Shown one piece after another: positions 1 to 11,900 of a stretch of DNA of 40,776 nt. The DNA lies in NCBI RefSeq assembly GCF_001039355.2, contig NW_019775935.1, forward strand, positions 161,764 to 202,539, written 5' to 3'. Each line of letters begins with the position of its first letter. Position 1 is the first letter of the stretch. The notes beneath the pieces were generated by a model. The model saw only the letters and a list, made by a program, of their open reading frames with translations. It was not told the DNA's origin and did not search any database. A program made the position numbers and the translations under genes. The DNA is from Lingula anatina. Taxonomy: Eukaryota > Brachiopoda > Lingulata > Lingulida > Lingulidae.

Positions 1-3000
1 TCAAAGGTGTCCCCACAGCCTCCGAGTATGTCAACCAAATCTATATTTTCATCACGTGTATATTTCATGTTTTTGTAGATTTCCATCTTTTTCAACTGCC
101 TCTCTATATCCACCTGTTGGGCAAGCACTTCCAGGCTTATTGGCAATATGGTTGCTGTTACATGACTCTTGACTAACTGAGTCAAGAGCTGTTTCTCTCT
201 CTCATATGCTTCCTTTTGTATACAGGCCCGTGTAAACCTCAAAGCCCCATTGTCATCTAATGCAAAGGTTTTACCAAGCCTTCTAAAAATTGTTCTCAAT
301 TCCAAACCAGCACTGCATTTCTCTCTCATGAGCTTCAGTTGCTCCCTGATGTCAGCCTTCTCCTCAAGCTGGCTCAGTGTCATGGCCCTATATGAGTCCT
401 GTTCCCATCTAGATAAATGCTGTTTCACCAACTGAGCAAAATACTGATAGTCTTCATCTAACAACTGTCCAGTCTCCTTCAACCTGGCTCCAACAGGTGG
501 CTCATGATTCATTGGGAGAGTTTTCACTGTCACTAAATTGGCTGCATCAACTTTGTTATTTCCATTAACCACCTGGTCTTGTGGTTTTACATAGGGAACC
601 ATTGTCACTTTCTTCTTTTGTTTTACATCACCTATACTCTGTTTCTCTACTGTAGGTGTTTCATCAGAGTTACCTTTACTTTTTCCACCATCAAAACCAA
701 GACCTTGTGATGGTACATTGGAAACAATGGTAACTTCACTCATGGCATTTTCATCATCTTTCATTTGTGCCTCGAAAGAAGGTGGTGCAGCAGCTTCATC
801 TTTTTCATCATTCAAATCGGGGCCATGAGGTGTTGCATGTGCTTTAAGCTTTTCCTCGTCTTTCATCTTGTTCTCCATATCAGGCACTGCAGAAACTCCC
901 TGTTTCCTTCCGATAACATCTTTCATCTGCACAAAATCAACACCTTTCACTTGGCTCACCAAGAACTGGTTGTTTTCTAAGAGGTGATCCTTAAGCTTAA
1001 AATTCTTTTTATGTTTGGCTCTTAAGCTTAGAAGGATACATCTCACAGAAGGCACTGTACCCAAGGCTGAAAGCGATACTGGCTCCTTAACTTTTGATAA
1101 GTGTTCAACTATTTCCCGTGTCAAGATGTATTTGATATTTTTCATTTGCACAAAATCAATATCTTTCACACGGCTCAACAAGAACTGGTTATTTTCTAAG
1201 AGGTGATTCTTCAGTTTAAAATTCTTTTCATATTTGGCTCTTATGTTTAAAAGAATACATCTAACAGAAGGCACTGTACCCAGTGTACAAAGCGATACTG
1301 GTTCCTCCACTTGTAGTAAGTGTTCAACTATTTGCTGAGTTAAAGTGAATTTCTCCTGATCAAAAGCGCTATGATCTCTGTTGGTTTCATTTTTGAAACC
1401 AGTCTGTATTTCACTCCCATTTATAATGCAGGCCTCCTTAACATCAAAAACACATTGGCTTGGACCACCTGGGCTCTCTGATAACTGCACACAGGGAATC
1501 ACTGTCACTTTCTTCTCTGGTTTTATATCATCTATCCTTTGTTTCTCCACAGCAGTTGTTTCAGCGGCTTTACCTTCACTTTGTCCACCATCAAAACCAA
1601 GACCCTGTGATGGCACAATGGTAACTTCCCTCTTGGTATTTTCATCATCCTTCATTTGTGCCCCCACAGTAGGTGGTCCAGCAGCTTCATCTTTTTCATC
1701 ATTTAAATCAGAGCCGTGTGATGTCATGCATGACATCATTGTAGCATGTGCTTTAAGCTTTTCTTTGCTATTATTGTTTTTCTCCATATAAGGCATTTCA
1801 GAAAATCTAACATCACATTTCCTTTGTGTATCCACAGCAGGTGCTCCTGAAGCTTCAATGCCAGTTCTTCCATCTTCCCTGTCTTCCTCCATGACAAGTG
1901 CCCCAGCAACATATGCTTCATCATTTTCAAAGTTTAAACCAGAGCCAGGGGTCATGAATTGTTTTTTTGTAACATGTGCCTTAATCTTTTCTTCATCTTT
2001 CATCTTTTTCTCCAAAGGAGGCACTGCAGATACTCCCTGCATCCTTTTGACATCTTTTATCTGCACAAAATCAGCACCTTTCACATGACTCAACAAGAAC
2101 TGGTTATTTTCTAAGAGGTGATCCTTCAGCTTGAAACCCTTTTTATGTTTGGCTCTTATGCTCAGTAGAATACATCTTACAGAAGGCACTGTACCCAAGG
2201 CTGAAAGCAATACTGGCTCCTTCACCTGTGATAAGTGTTCAACTATTTGCTGCGTCAAGATGTATTTCTCCTGATCAAAAGCACTATAATCTGTATGGGT
2301 TTCATTTGTAACACCAGTTTGCATTTCACTCCCAGGTAGAATGCAGGTCTCTTTAACACCTAAACCAAAATACCTTGGGCTAACTGGTAATGCACTTTTT
2401 CCACCACCAAAACCAAGACCCTGTGATGGCACACTGGAAACAAAGGTAACTTCCCTCTTGGTATTTTCATCTTTCATTTGTGCTTCCACAGTAGGTAGTC
2501 CAGCAGCTTCATCTTTTTCATCATTCAAATCAGGGCCATGAGGTGTCATGCATGATATCTTTGAAGCATGTGCTATAAGGTTTTTTTCATCTTTAATCTT
2601 TTGCTCCATATGAGGCACTGCAGAAACTTTAACATCACATTTTCTATGTGTCTCAACAGCAGGAGCTCCTGAAGCTTTAATGCCAATTCTTTTATCTTCC
2701 CTGTCTTCCTCCATGACAAGTGCCCCAGCAGCATCAGCTCCACCTTTTTCGTGCTTTTTGTACTCAACCTGTATGTGTGCCCTTTTAGCATCATGAAACT
2801 GGCTTGGGCCACTTGGGTCAACAGTTAACGTACTGGACTGAATGGTAGGCTCTGTGGCACCTTCAAAATCGCTCAAGGTGACAAACGGTGTCATATTAGT
2901 ACAATCTGTATCCTCTGCTTTGTTCAAACATACAGCTTCAGTGTTCCAGATCTTTACCATCCTAAACAAATGTCCATGTTCTTCAATGCACTTGGTTAAT

Positions 3001-5959
3001 GTGTAAGATGGTTCATGTTCTATCACCAAGAACAAATGACTCTCTACATCAGGATGCTTTTTCAAACAAGACAATGTAACTGGGGACCTAGAGGTTTGCA
3101 ACACAGATTCAATACTTTTGGCCAAATCAGCATGATATTGGTTGTTCAGTGCACTGGATACCTCTGTCAGTGTGCCCAACTGACCATACTCTTCCAACAT
3201 TGTACAAGAAGACGGTCTCTCAACAATAGCAGCATTTTCTCCATTCTGAACAAGAGTAACATTAAGCATATCTTGTTTTGCCATTCCTTCTAATTGTGGT
3301 TTTCCTTGAAACATTGTCCTAGAAGGTGAAAGATCAACTAGTGAATCTTCTGCATTCTTGACAAATGCAAAATCAAGCAAATCTAGCTGTGATAATTCTT
3401 CTGATGATAGTTGTCCTTGTTTCACATCAGAAGCTGGAATATCAACTACTGCATCTCCTGCATTCTTGACATATGTAATACCAAGCATATCTTGCTCTGC
3501 AAATTCAACAGATGATGGTTGTCCTTGTAGCACGATATCAGAAACTGGAAGAGCTACTGCTTCATCTTCTCCATTCTTGGCAGTCGTAACATCAAGCACA
3601 TCTTGCTGTGCTAAGTTACGTGATGATGGTTGTCCTTGTAACATTATATCAGAAGTTGGCAGCTGAACTACTACATCTTCCCCTTCCTTGTCAAGAGTAA
3701 CATGAAGTAAACCTTGTTTTATCATTTTATCAAAAAACCTTTGCCAAGAAAAGTCACCAAATGACTGGCCTCGCAGCTGATCAGCCAATCTCTTCACACT
3801 AGGGGTTCTGCTAAGTTCTTTGAAAGAAGCAGTGTTTGTAGGTGGTTTGTGCAGTTCTAGTACTGCAATAATACGGTCAAGTAGTTCGTCTTCACTTGCT
3901 TTGTGTAGATATTCCCTTCCATGGTCTTCTTCTCTTTCTTCTTCCCCTTCCAATGCTGCAAGTTTCTTCAATGCATCTGAAGCTAAGGCACTACAAGGCT
4001 GAATTGTCTTCATTGTCTCTCGCAAAGTTTTTATATAAGTTTCATCAAATACCCTAGTATCATAAGGCACCAAGTATGTAAAGACCCCTGTTTCTGGTGC
4101 AAATGCATTGACAGTCACAGTAGTGGTATCCTTTCTTTTTCTTTCTTTTTTCTCTATTGTTCTCTTGCTTGAGGATGTTTTTGGATTAACTGTATCCATT
4201 TTTTCCAACCTCTCAGACCCATCACCAGCACTCTCTGTTAATGCTATTTCAGTCATAGTCATATCTTCCAATTCACTGATTTTCTCCATATTTCTACTGT
4301 CATCACCACCAGCTATTGCATTATCGCCATCCGGGCTTGCAGCTATACTGGCAGTTTCCACCAAGTCGTGAAGCTCTTTCAACAATGGACTCACATTAGG
4401 GAGAAATTCGAGGGACCCTGAAACCTTTTGTCTCACTTCATTTATCTTCAGGAGGATTGGATGGGTCAATGGGTGCTTTTTTGTGAATTTCATCTCATGT
4501 TCAAAGATGGTGGCTGATACCATGCGTCCGCTCTCTACATCAACTTTCCAAGTTGCTCCATATCTGCACTTGTGAAAGGTAAGCAGGAGAACCATAGCCC
4601 AAAGATTGTCATATTCACATGGTAGAGCAGTAAATCCCTCAACCCAGGCAGAACTTTTATTACCGGAAACGAAATTATAGAATACCCCATAGTGTTCCTG
4701 CATTGCGGTATCACAAGAAAACCCTATAGGGTTCCTCCAACAAGGAAGAGCCTGGCACACTACTCCTGGGGTCTTCAAAGGAGCCCCTGCTATACTGAGA
4801 ATTGTCCATATGATTCGGTATGGCTGCTTTGGGCTGCGTAGTTCAGTTCTACTGCTAAAAGTTTCATTGCTATGATCAGTGTTTTTGGAACCATCTTCTG
4901 TATCGTCACATTCACTTTCTTGCTGCTCTATGTTACTGGCATTCAATTCTTCAGGCATTTCTACTAAGAAGGTTCTGTTGCCTTCCCCAAACTGATATAG
5001 GAGGTGAGCTTTCAATGGGATATCTTTTATAACTCCTCTGTTTGATGCTTTGATGGCATTACTATAATCTAAAATTATATTCCCTGAAGCAATAAACCTC
5101 ACAGCATCAGGATCTGCAATCTTTTTCAAAATTTGAGTTGCAAAATCTGGTTTCTTCAGCATTATGGTTGGGGGATTAACCAATGCCACAGAGGTTGTAG
5201 GATCTACACCAGCCTTCTTCATTGCTTCTGTCAAAGCTTTTCGTCTAATACCTTCCTTGTCTTGCTCTCCTTCATGTACTTTCCCAAAGGCCACCATTGG
5301 GCTAAGACCAGCTGTTAATATGGTTTGAAGCAATCCCATATCTTTGGAAAATATACTAAGCCATTCTTTCTCTGAGGACAAATGACCAGCTACACCTTTC
5401 CTTCCTTTTCCCCACAAAACCCTCCTAGAAGTGTCCTGACTTTGAATCTTGCCCTTTTGGTTTAAAGTATCCAAAAGCATCTGCACATCAAGAGCATTCT
5501 TTGATCCCTCTGGTAAAAATGACAGCAAACATGTAGCAAGATTTTGCACAAGATTTTCAAGAAGACCCAGCCTCTTGCTATCCACATGGTACATACAACA
5601 GAAGTCTGCTCGTACATTTTTATGAGTATTTCTACGTTCCTGCCCTCTTCTAGCAGTTTTAAGCCATTCTATGAACATTTGCCTCAGCATAATAGGCTCA
5701 CTGTAGTAGCCCCTATCAAACTTGTTGCGAGCACTGGAGCTAAAATGCAAAGACTGGATGAACTGTGCATCTTCCTTCAGAATCTTCTTTGTTGGCATGG
5801 TGAATGGATCTTTGGCTTGTAAGGATGCTGCCATTATAATGCCATCACAGGGACAGTCAAAAAGAACACCAAACATGATGACACATGTCAGGTGTAGATT
5901 CACAGGCAGTCGCATGTCTAACATACCCAGGGTTGTGATGCTGGCATTTTCATCATTGT
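1..5959 (-). CDS. Helicase gene, last exon in window: HA2/OB tail plus giant repeat extension
   Basis: I checked every triplet in this register from 5959 to 1 and found no stop, giving about 1,986 codons continuing past the left edge. The acceptor is TTTACAG. Residues 904-960 finish HA2 (ITTLGMLDMRLPV, IIMAASL), and LLQTILTAGLSPMVA near residue 1114 is the hallmark of the OB-type NTP-binding fold. After a Lys/Arg-rich linker come winged-helix-like modules near residues 1596, 1849, 2138, 2443, 2516, 2744 and 2829, a block of 36-37-residue repeats (about 1650-1810), and a triplicated linker. No second enzymatic domain was recognised. Confidence 0.9.
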
Positions 5960-8900
5960 CTGTAAATTGATAAATTTATCTAAAGAATTCACTTTTTTTT
6001 TTGCAAAATTTTTGTAAATATAATTAAATGTCTAGCACTTCCAATCAACATTCCATAATAATCAGCACATATTACAAGACAAATAACTAACTGATAATCT
6101 TTGTTACCTTCGATGGCTCCCAAGTTTGCCAGCATCTCTATAGCAGCATATATGTTGTCAATATCTGGTGGTTCTATGGTCTGCAGAAGTAACTCAGTTG
6201 GGCGAAGCTCTGGTGCTATTTTCTTGCCTGAAAACACATTCCACAATAAATATTCACTATCTTATATATATCTTATTTTAATTTCAATGCCACATATTAC
6301 AAAAATCCAACCGACTGTCATGTTCCATTAAATATAACTCAGTTACTACATCAGCTGTACAACTAAACATATTTGCGTGAACAAATTTTCAGTTTCAAAA
6401 AAATCTACTCAACCAGAGAGGCAGAAAGCTCAGACTTTGCATTTTCCGAGTTAACTAATATAATTGTTATCATTCACAGCACCACTGCACTGAGAATGAT
6501 GGCTAAGGGACCATTCCCAGAGACTATCGTCTAACTTTGGATGGACCTATCTCCACAGGGATTCTTACTAAATTGCCATCAACTTAACCGGCTTAATTGA
6601 CTGTCATGCCTAGTAAGGCTGTTAGGGGGTAATTAACTAGCAGAGACCGAGTGTGCATGAATAATTACCCCCTAGATGATCGGTAGGCGTGACAGCCACT
6701 TAACTTGATAGCAATATTTAGTGTGGACCCAACTGGAGTTAGACCAATCCTGCTGGATCGATCTAGGGATGGGAACCCAGTCTATTGCTAGAATATTATT
6801 TATGATAATCAGAATTGCAGTGAGTACAAACATTTTATAGGTTCTCTCAATCGTTACCAAAACAATGAATACAAGTTACTATGCCAATTACTCATCAGGC
6901 CCATAGCCAGCAATTTCAAGGGGGGGGGGGGTTCTTTTTCTGAAAAAGTGGACCTTTTACCGAAAAATCCCAATGTACTTATGTCAAATTTTACCCAGAG
7001 TGGACCTTTTTTCAGCAAAAAGGGGGGTTCTTTCGAACCCCCAGAACTCCCCCTGGCTACGGGCCTGCTCATTATTGCTCAGCATTTCAGCAAGTTGCAG
7101 TCTATAACTAGTAGTTATTTCTCTCTATCTCAATCTCTCTCTATATATATTTAAAGTAGTTTGATGAAGGGTGCTCATGCAGAAAAAGTCATCAAAGACA
7201 AAAAATGGGTTTTATATACAAAAAATGTGGAAAAAGATCTCATCAGAAATAGAAATGTACATGATGATGATGATACACTTGCCTATAAATTTAACTTCCA
7301 GCACAATTTTTTCAAGTGGAGAAATTCTCATCTGTGGCATATCGTACTTGGCCTGCATGTCATAGTGCTTCTTTGTGAACATTCTGATACAAACACCCGG
7401 AAAAACTCTGCCAGCTCGACCTGTATATAATAAAGTAATCCTTGACGTTGTTGTTCATCAACAGGTTCCACAAAACCAAAATTATACAGTCAAACACCAC
7501 TAAGGCCCTTTTCACATTGAGTGGTATAGTTTTCCATATCACACCAGTAATTCCGATTGAAACTATGGTTGTAGATCGATCAAAATCCGCAGGGAATCTT
7601 GCTGAATGGCTCAGCATAGAATACAGAAAAGCTGGTAATTATACCAGCTAGTACAGTGGAAGCAAGAAGAGGTATGTTAATCTGCTAATTTTATTGCATT
7701 CAGAGTTCTCAGCAAAGTTGATTTAATCTACATAGACTGATTAAGAGTAACAAAAACAAAACTTTTTTTTATTATCTAATGAGAGGCAGTTAAAAAATTT
7801 GTCATAATTACATGTTAGAACCAGTTATGTGAAAAGTGCCTATAACTTCACTCAATGCTCACTTCTTTTATCTAATATATATATATATACAGCCATACAG
7901 GTTATGAGATTTTCTTCGTCTGAAAGGTCCTTATTCATTTTACATCATAAGCGTGAATATATTAATGAATACATCCTATTATAAGCTACAAAATTACAAA
8001 ACCATGCCCCCCAAAATATGATGAAAGCTGTTTGGCATTCTGTGACTATCTCATTAAAAATCTACCATTAGAATCAAATTTCATACTGTTAATTAAATTT
8101 GTGAATTACCCTTTCTTTGCTCCATGGAAGCCTTGGAGCACCACAGAGATTCCAGCATTCTCATCTTGTACTTAGGGCGATAAACTATCTGTTTGCGTCT
8201 CCCAAAATCCAGCACAACACGCACTTTAGGAAGTGTCAGGGAACTTTCTGCCACATTTGTAGCAATGATCACATGTGCCACATCAGGAGGTGGTGGTTGG
8301 AATGCCTGGAGCTGGTCTTCAAATGGAATCTGAAAAAAAAATCATATAATAATCATAATAAAATCCTAAAATCCACATTGGCAGCATATCTGAATAAAAA
8401 ATCAAAGCCATGTTTCTATGAGTATGACTTACACTCCCTTAAAAAAGACTTAAGTTACTGGTTATTTCAAAAGACTAAAATCACAATTATAACACATGAC
8501 AAAGTTAATCAATGTATCAAATAACTGCCTTTAATAATAATTATTATTATCATTATTATCATTATTATTATTATAGCTTCAGTGAACTATTCCTTAATCA
8601 TTATCAGTGATATAGCTTCCAATTTCCATTGATTTTACATTTGTAGTAACCATGTGTGATATATGACATAAAATGACCTCTATAACTGAGCCCTAAACTG
8701 ATTTTATAAGTGTGTATGTGTGTGTGTACATGTGTTATGAAGACATCAATTTGACCCTCCTGGGAGCATAAAATAATTGTTTATGGCACATAATTATATA
8801 TCATCAAGTTTTGAAATGGAATTAATTTGTTTTATTGTTGTAGTAGCTAATTTCAATGAAAAATGTTAAGCCGTAAATTCTCGTATGGCATTAAATTACA

Positions 8901-11900
8901 AGATGACTATCCTCTGGTGACTCCTTTACATGATGCAAATGTCAAGTCTGATGATGCACTTACAATGGGAAAAATCCCCACTTCTACACAAGGAAGTGCA
9001 TGTNCGCTTCTGAAATGGACAACTCCCACAGTCTCCTAGCAGTTGTAGAGAAGCTTCCATACCACCTGAGGACCAGATGGTTGAAAGAAAACCATAGTAT
9101 CAAGATAAAGGAGAAAAGAAATTGCAGGTTAACCGATTTAGTTAACTTTATTTCCCTAGCTGCAGAAGAGGCCTCAGATCCAGTATTTGGAAAGGCTGTT
9201 CTTACCGGAATCAAGAAGAAGACTGGGAGTTTTGCGATTGTAGCGGGACCCACCACACCGAAAGTCACAGAGCAATGTATTAAATGTAAAGGGAATCATT
9301 TTGTTACACAGTGCCATTCGTTCAAGTCCCTTAAAATAAAGGATAGGCACACGCTCATTCAGTCAAAGGGCTTGTGCTTGAATTGTCTGAAGCCAGGACA
9401 TTACAGCAGAGAATGTCCAAGTACCATACGATGCACAGTGGATGGTTGTGGGAAAAAGCACAGCAAGTTTCTTCACTTTCCTACACGCAATCTGTCACAG
9501 AGCGACCAAGTTGTACCAGGTGTGCCACAGCCTAGCAACCAGGGCATGCCAGCAGTTGTTCCACAGATTAGCAACTTTGCCAATAGCTCGGAAGGAAAGC
9601 TTGCGCTCCCAATAGTACCTGCTAGAGTGAGAAGTCCGAATTCCGACACCTATGTTGATACCTATGCAATGCTTGATACTGGCACTAATGCTACTTACTG
9701 CACCGAAGAGCTGTTTAAGCGACTGGGAGCAACAGGAAACAAGCGCCACATTGAGCTGACGACTATTTCACAAGAAAGGCTTCAGATTGAAACAACGGTG
9801 ACAACACTCCTAGTAAGCGATGTACAAGATAGCAAGAACCCTCTGAAGGTACCCGAGGTAACTGTGAGACCGGGACTCAACATTGACCTGTCAGGACTAG
9901 CTAATAAGGGAGAATTGAGGCATTGGCCACATTTGAGCAACCTGGAAATCCCAGAGATTCGAGATGTGAACAAGGTGCATCTGCTTATTGGACAAGACTG
10001 CGCAGACCTTTTAATGCCACAAGAAGTAAGAAAAGGCAGACCAGGAGAGCCTTATGCAGTCCTCACACCCTTAGGATGGGCAATAAATGGTCCAGTAAAC
10101 CAATCCAGTCACAGTGCAAGGTCGTCCCATTTCGTACAGCAAAGGACAGAGCTAACAGGAGACCTTGAGAAGCTCTGGGCTCTGGAAGGAGCCAACAGCG
10201 AAGAAGTAGGGATGTCTGTTAATGATCATAAGACCTTGCAGATTTGGGATGAATCCAAGGAAATTGTGGACGGTCACTACTCGTTGGATATACCTTTTAA
10301 AGCCAAAGAACCTAACCTGTATGACAACAGAATAATGGCAGAGCGCCGTCTCCACTCCTTAAGAAAGCGCCTTGAGAAGGATAGCAGCTTGAAGTCAAAG
10401 TATACAACAGAAATACACCAGCTCTTGGAAAAGGGCTATGCAGAACAAGTCCCGAGTGAAGAATTGAAGCGAGATGATGGTAAGGTGTGGTACCTGCCAC
10501 ATCACCCAGTTCTGAATCCCAAGAAGCCAGATAAATGTAGAATAGTTTTCGACTGTGCCGCTACCCACAAAGGAACGTCATTAAATGACCATGTACACCA
10601 AGGCCCTGACTTGACGAATAAGCTGATAGGGGTGTTGCTGCGCTTCAGGCAGGAACCGGTAGCTTTCATGGCTGACATTGAAAGCATGTTCCACCAGGTG
10701 AAGGTGAATGTCAAAGACAGAGATGTTTTAAGATTTTTATGGTGGGATAACAGCGGCCTGATAATTCCATACAGAATGACATCGCATCTTTTTGGTGGTG
10801 TCTGGAGCCCAAGCTGTGCAAATTACGCCTTGAAGATGGTAGTAAAAGACAACGAAGGAACAGGAAACCAGTTGGCAATGGAAACCATCAACAACAACTT
10901 CTACGTAGATGATTGTTTAAAGTCTTTGGCTGATGTAAATACAGCCATCGCCGTTGCTGAAGAAGTGAAGAGGCTCCTCGCAGAGAAAGGATTCCATCTG
11001 ACTAAGTGGGTATCAAACTCACTAGATTTCATGAAAACAATACCCAAGGAGGATTGGGGCAAGTCGTTTGGTACTCAAGATCTAAGTGGTGAGAAGCTAC
11101 CTACAGAGAGAGCCCTTGGACTATTGTGGAATGTTGGTCAGGACCATTTTGAGTTTGATGCGCAGATAGAAGATAAACCAAAGACCAAAAGAGGAGTACT
11201 CAGTGCTCTAAGCACCATATTCGACCCCATGGGTTATGTGAGCCCATGCGTACTAAAGGCAAGATTACTGTTTCAGCAATTGTGCAGACTGAACAAGGGT
11301 TGGGACGAAGGTTTGACAGCAAGACTTGAAAATCAGTGGAGTGACTGGCTGTCCCAGCTGCAGTACCTGAACACCTTCCGGATTCCAAGATGTTTGAACC
11401 CACTTGATGTGAAATTCAAGGCGGCACAATTGCACCATTTTTCTGATGCTTCAGAGTGTGCATACGGAGCAATTTCATACCTGCGATTGACCACGGAAGA
11501 CGCTACCCATGTTGGCATCTTGATGGCCAAGTCGCGATTGGCTCCACTAAAAGGTTCAACTGTACCTCGTTTAGAACTAGCAGGTGCAGTAGAAGCCATG
11601 AGATTAGATAAACTGCTACGACAGGAGTTGGAACTAACCCTAGAAGAGTCTGTTTTCTGGACAGACAGCACCATTGTACTGTGGTACCTTCAAAATGAAG
11701 GAAAGAGATTCCAAACCTATGTTGCAAACAGAGTATCTCGAATACTGGCTCACACTAAGCCAGTGCAATGGAGATACGTTCCCACATCCCAAAACCCAGC
11801 AGATGATGCGTCACGGGGAATGACAGCAGAAGAGTTAGTAAGCAGCTCACGCTGGGTCCATGGGCCAGACTTTCTGAAATTGAGTCATTCACAATGGCCA

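Larger units (their letters stand above)
1..3884 (-). repeat. Seven winged-helix-like modules encoded in the helicase tail
   Basis: Approximate module positions in coding order are 3884-3660, 3125-2905, 2258-2047, 1343-1132, 1124-913, 440-225 and 185-<1. Shared pattern over about 70 residues: an amphipathic helix (for example LTQQIVEHL), then P-[VI]-x-L-xx-L, then a helix [SD][VI]xxxL, then a hydrophobic/Lys segment and an F-x-[LV] strand. Modules 3, 4 and 5 are near-identical (EPVSLxxLGTVPSVRCILL); 4 and 5 are direct tandem neighbours exactly 73 codons apart. Modules 1, 2, 6 and 7 are divergent. The pattern resembles small winged-helix nucleic-acid-binding domains of the LOTUS/OST-HTH or Egalitarian type. 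That assignment is inference by eye. Confidence 0.65.
6228..7282 (-). other. Helicase intron 15 (GC-AG), filled with fold-back elements
   Basis: No coding sequence is supported. The intron holds palindromic MITE copy 1 (6507-6782) and a second fold-back element (6896-7067). The remainder is simple AT-rich sequence with a CT/TA-rich tract near 7120-7150. Confidence 0.7.

Noticed and set aside
1381-1791. 136-residue plus-strand reading frame
   Set aside because: It lies fully inside the stop-free helicase exon on the other strand and has low-complexity Ser/Phe composition, typical of an antisense shadow. The same holds for other plus-strand frames between 250 and 5970.
3234-3700. CRISPR-like spaced repeats
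   Set aside because: The periodicity is that of an in-frame protein repeat within a eukaryotic exon, and the repeats are imperfect with no unique spacers.
6672-6860. 62-residue minus-strand frame
   Set aside because: It overlaps the right arm of MITE family A copy 1, and no conserved protein features are visible.
9000-9003. ATG at 9000 as start of the retroelement polyprotein
   Set aside because: The ATG is formed by the target-site duplicate GCATG plus the first T of the missing LTR, followed by an N. It is not a translation start.
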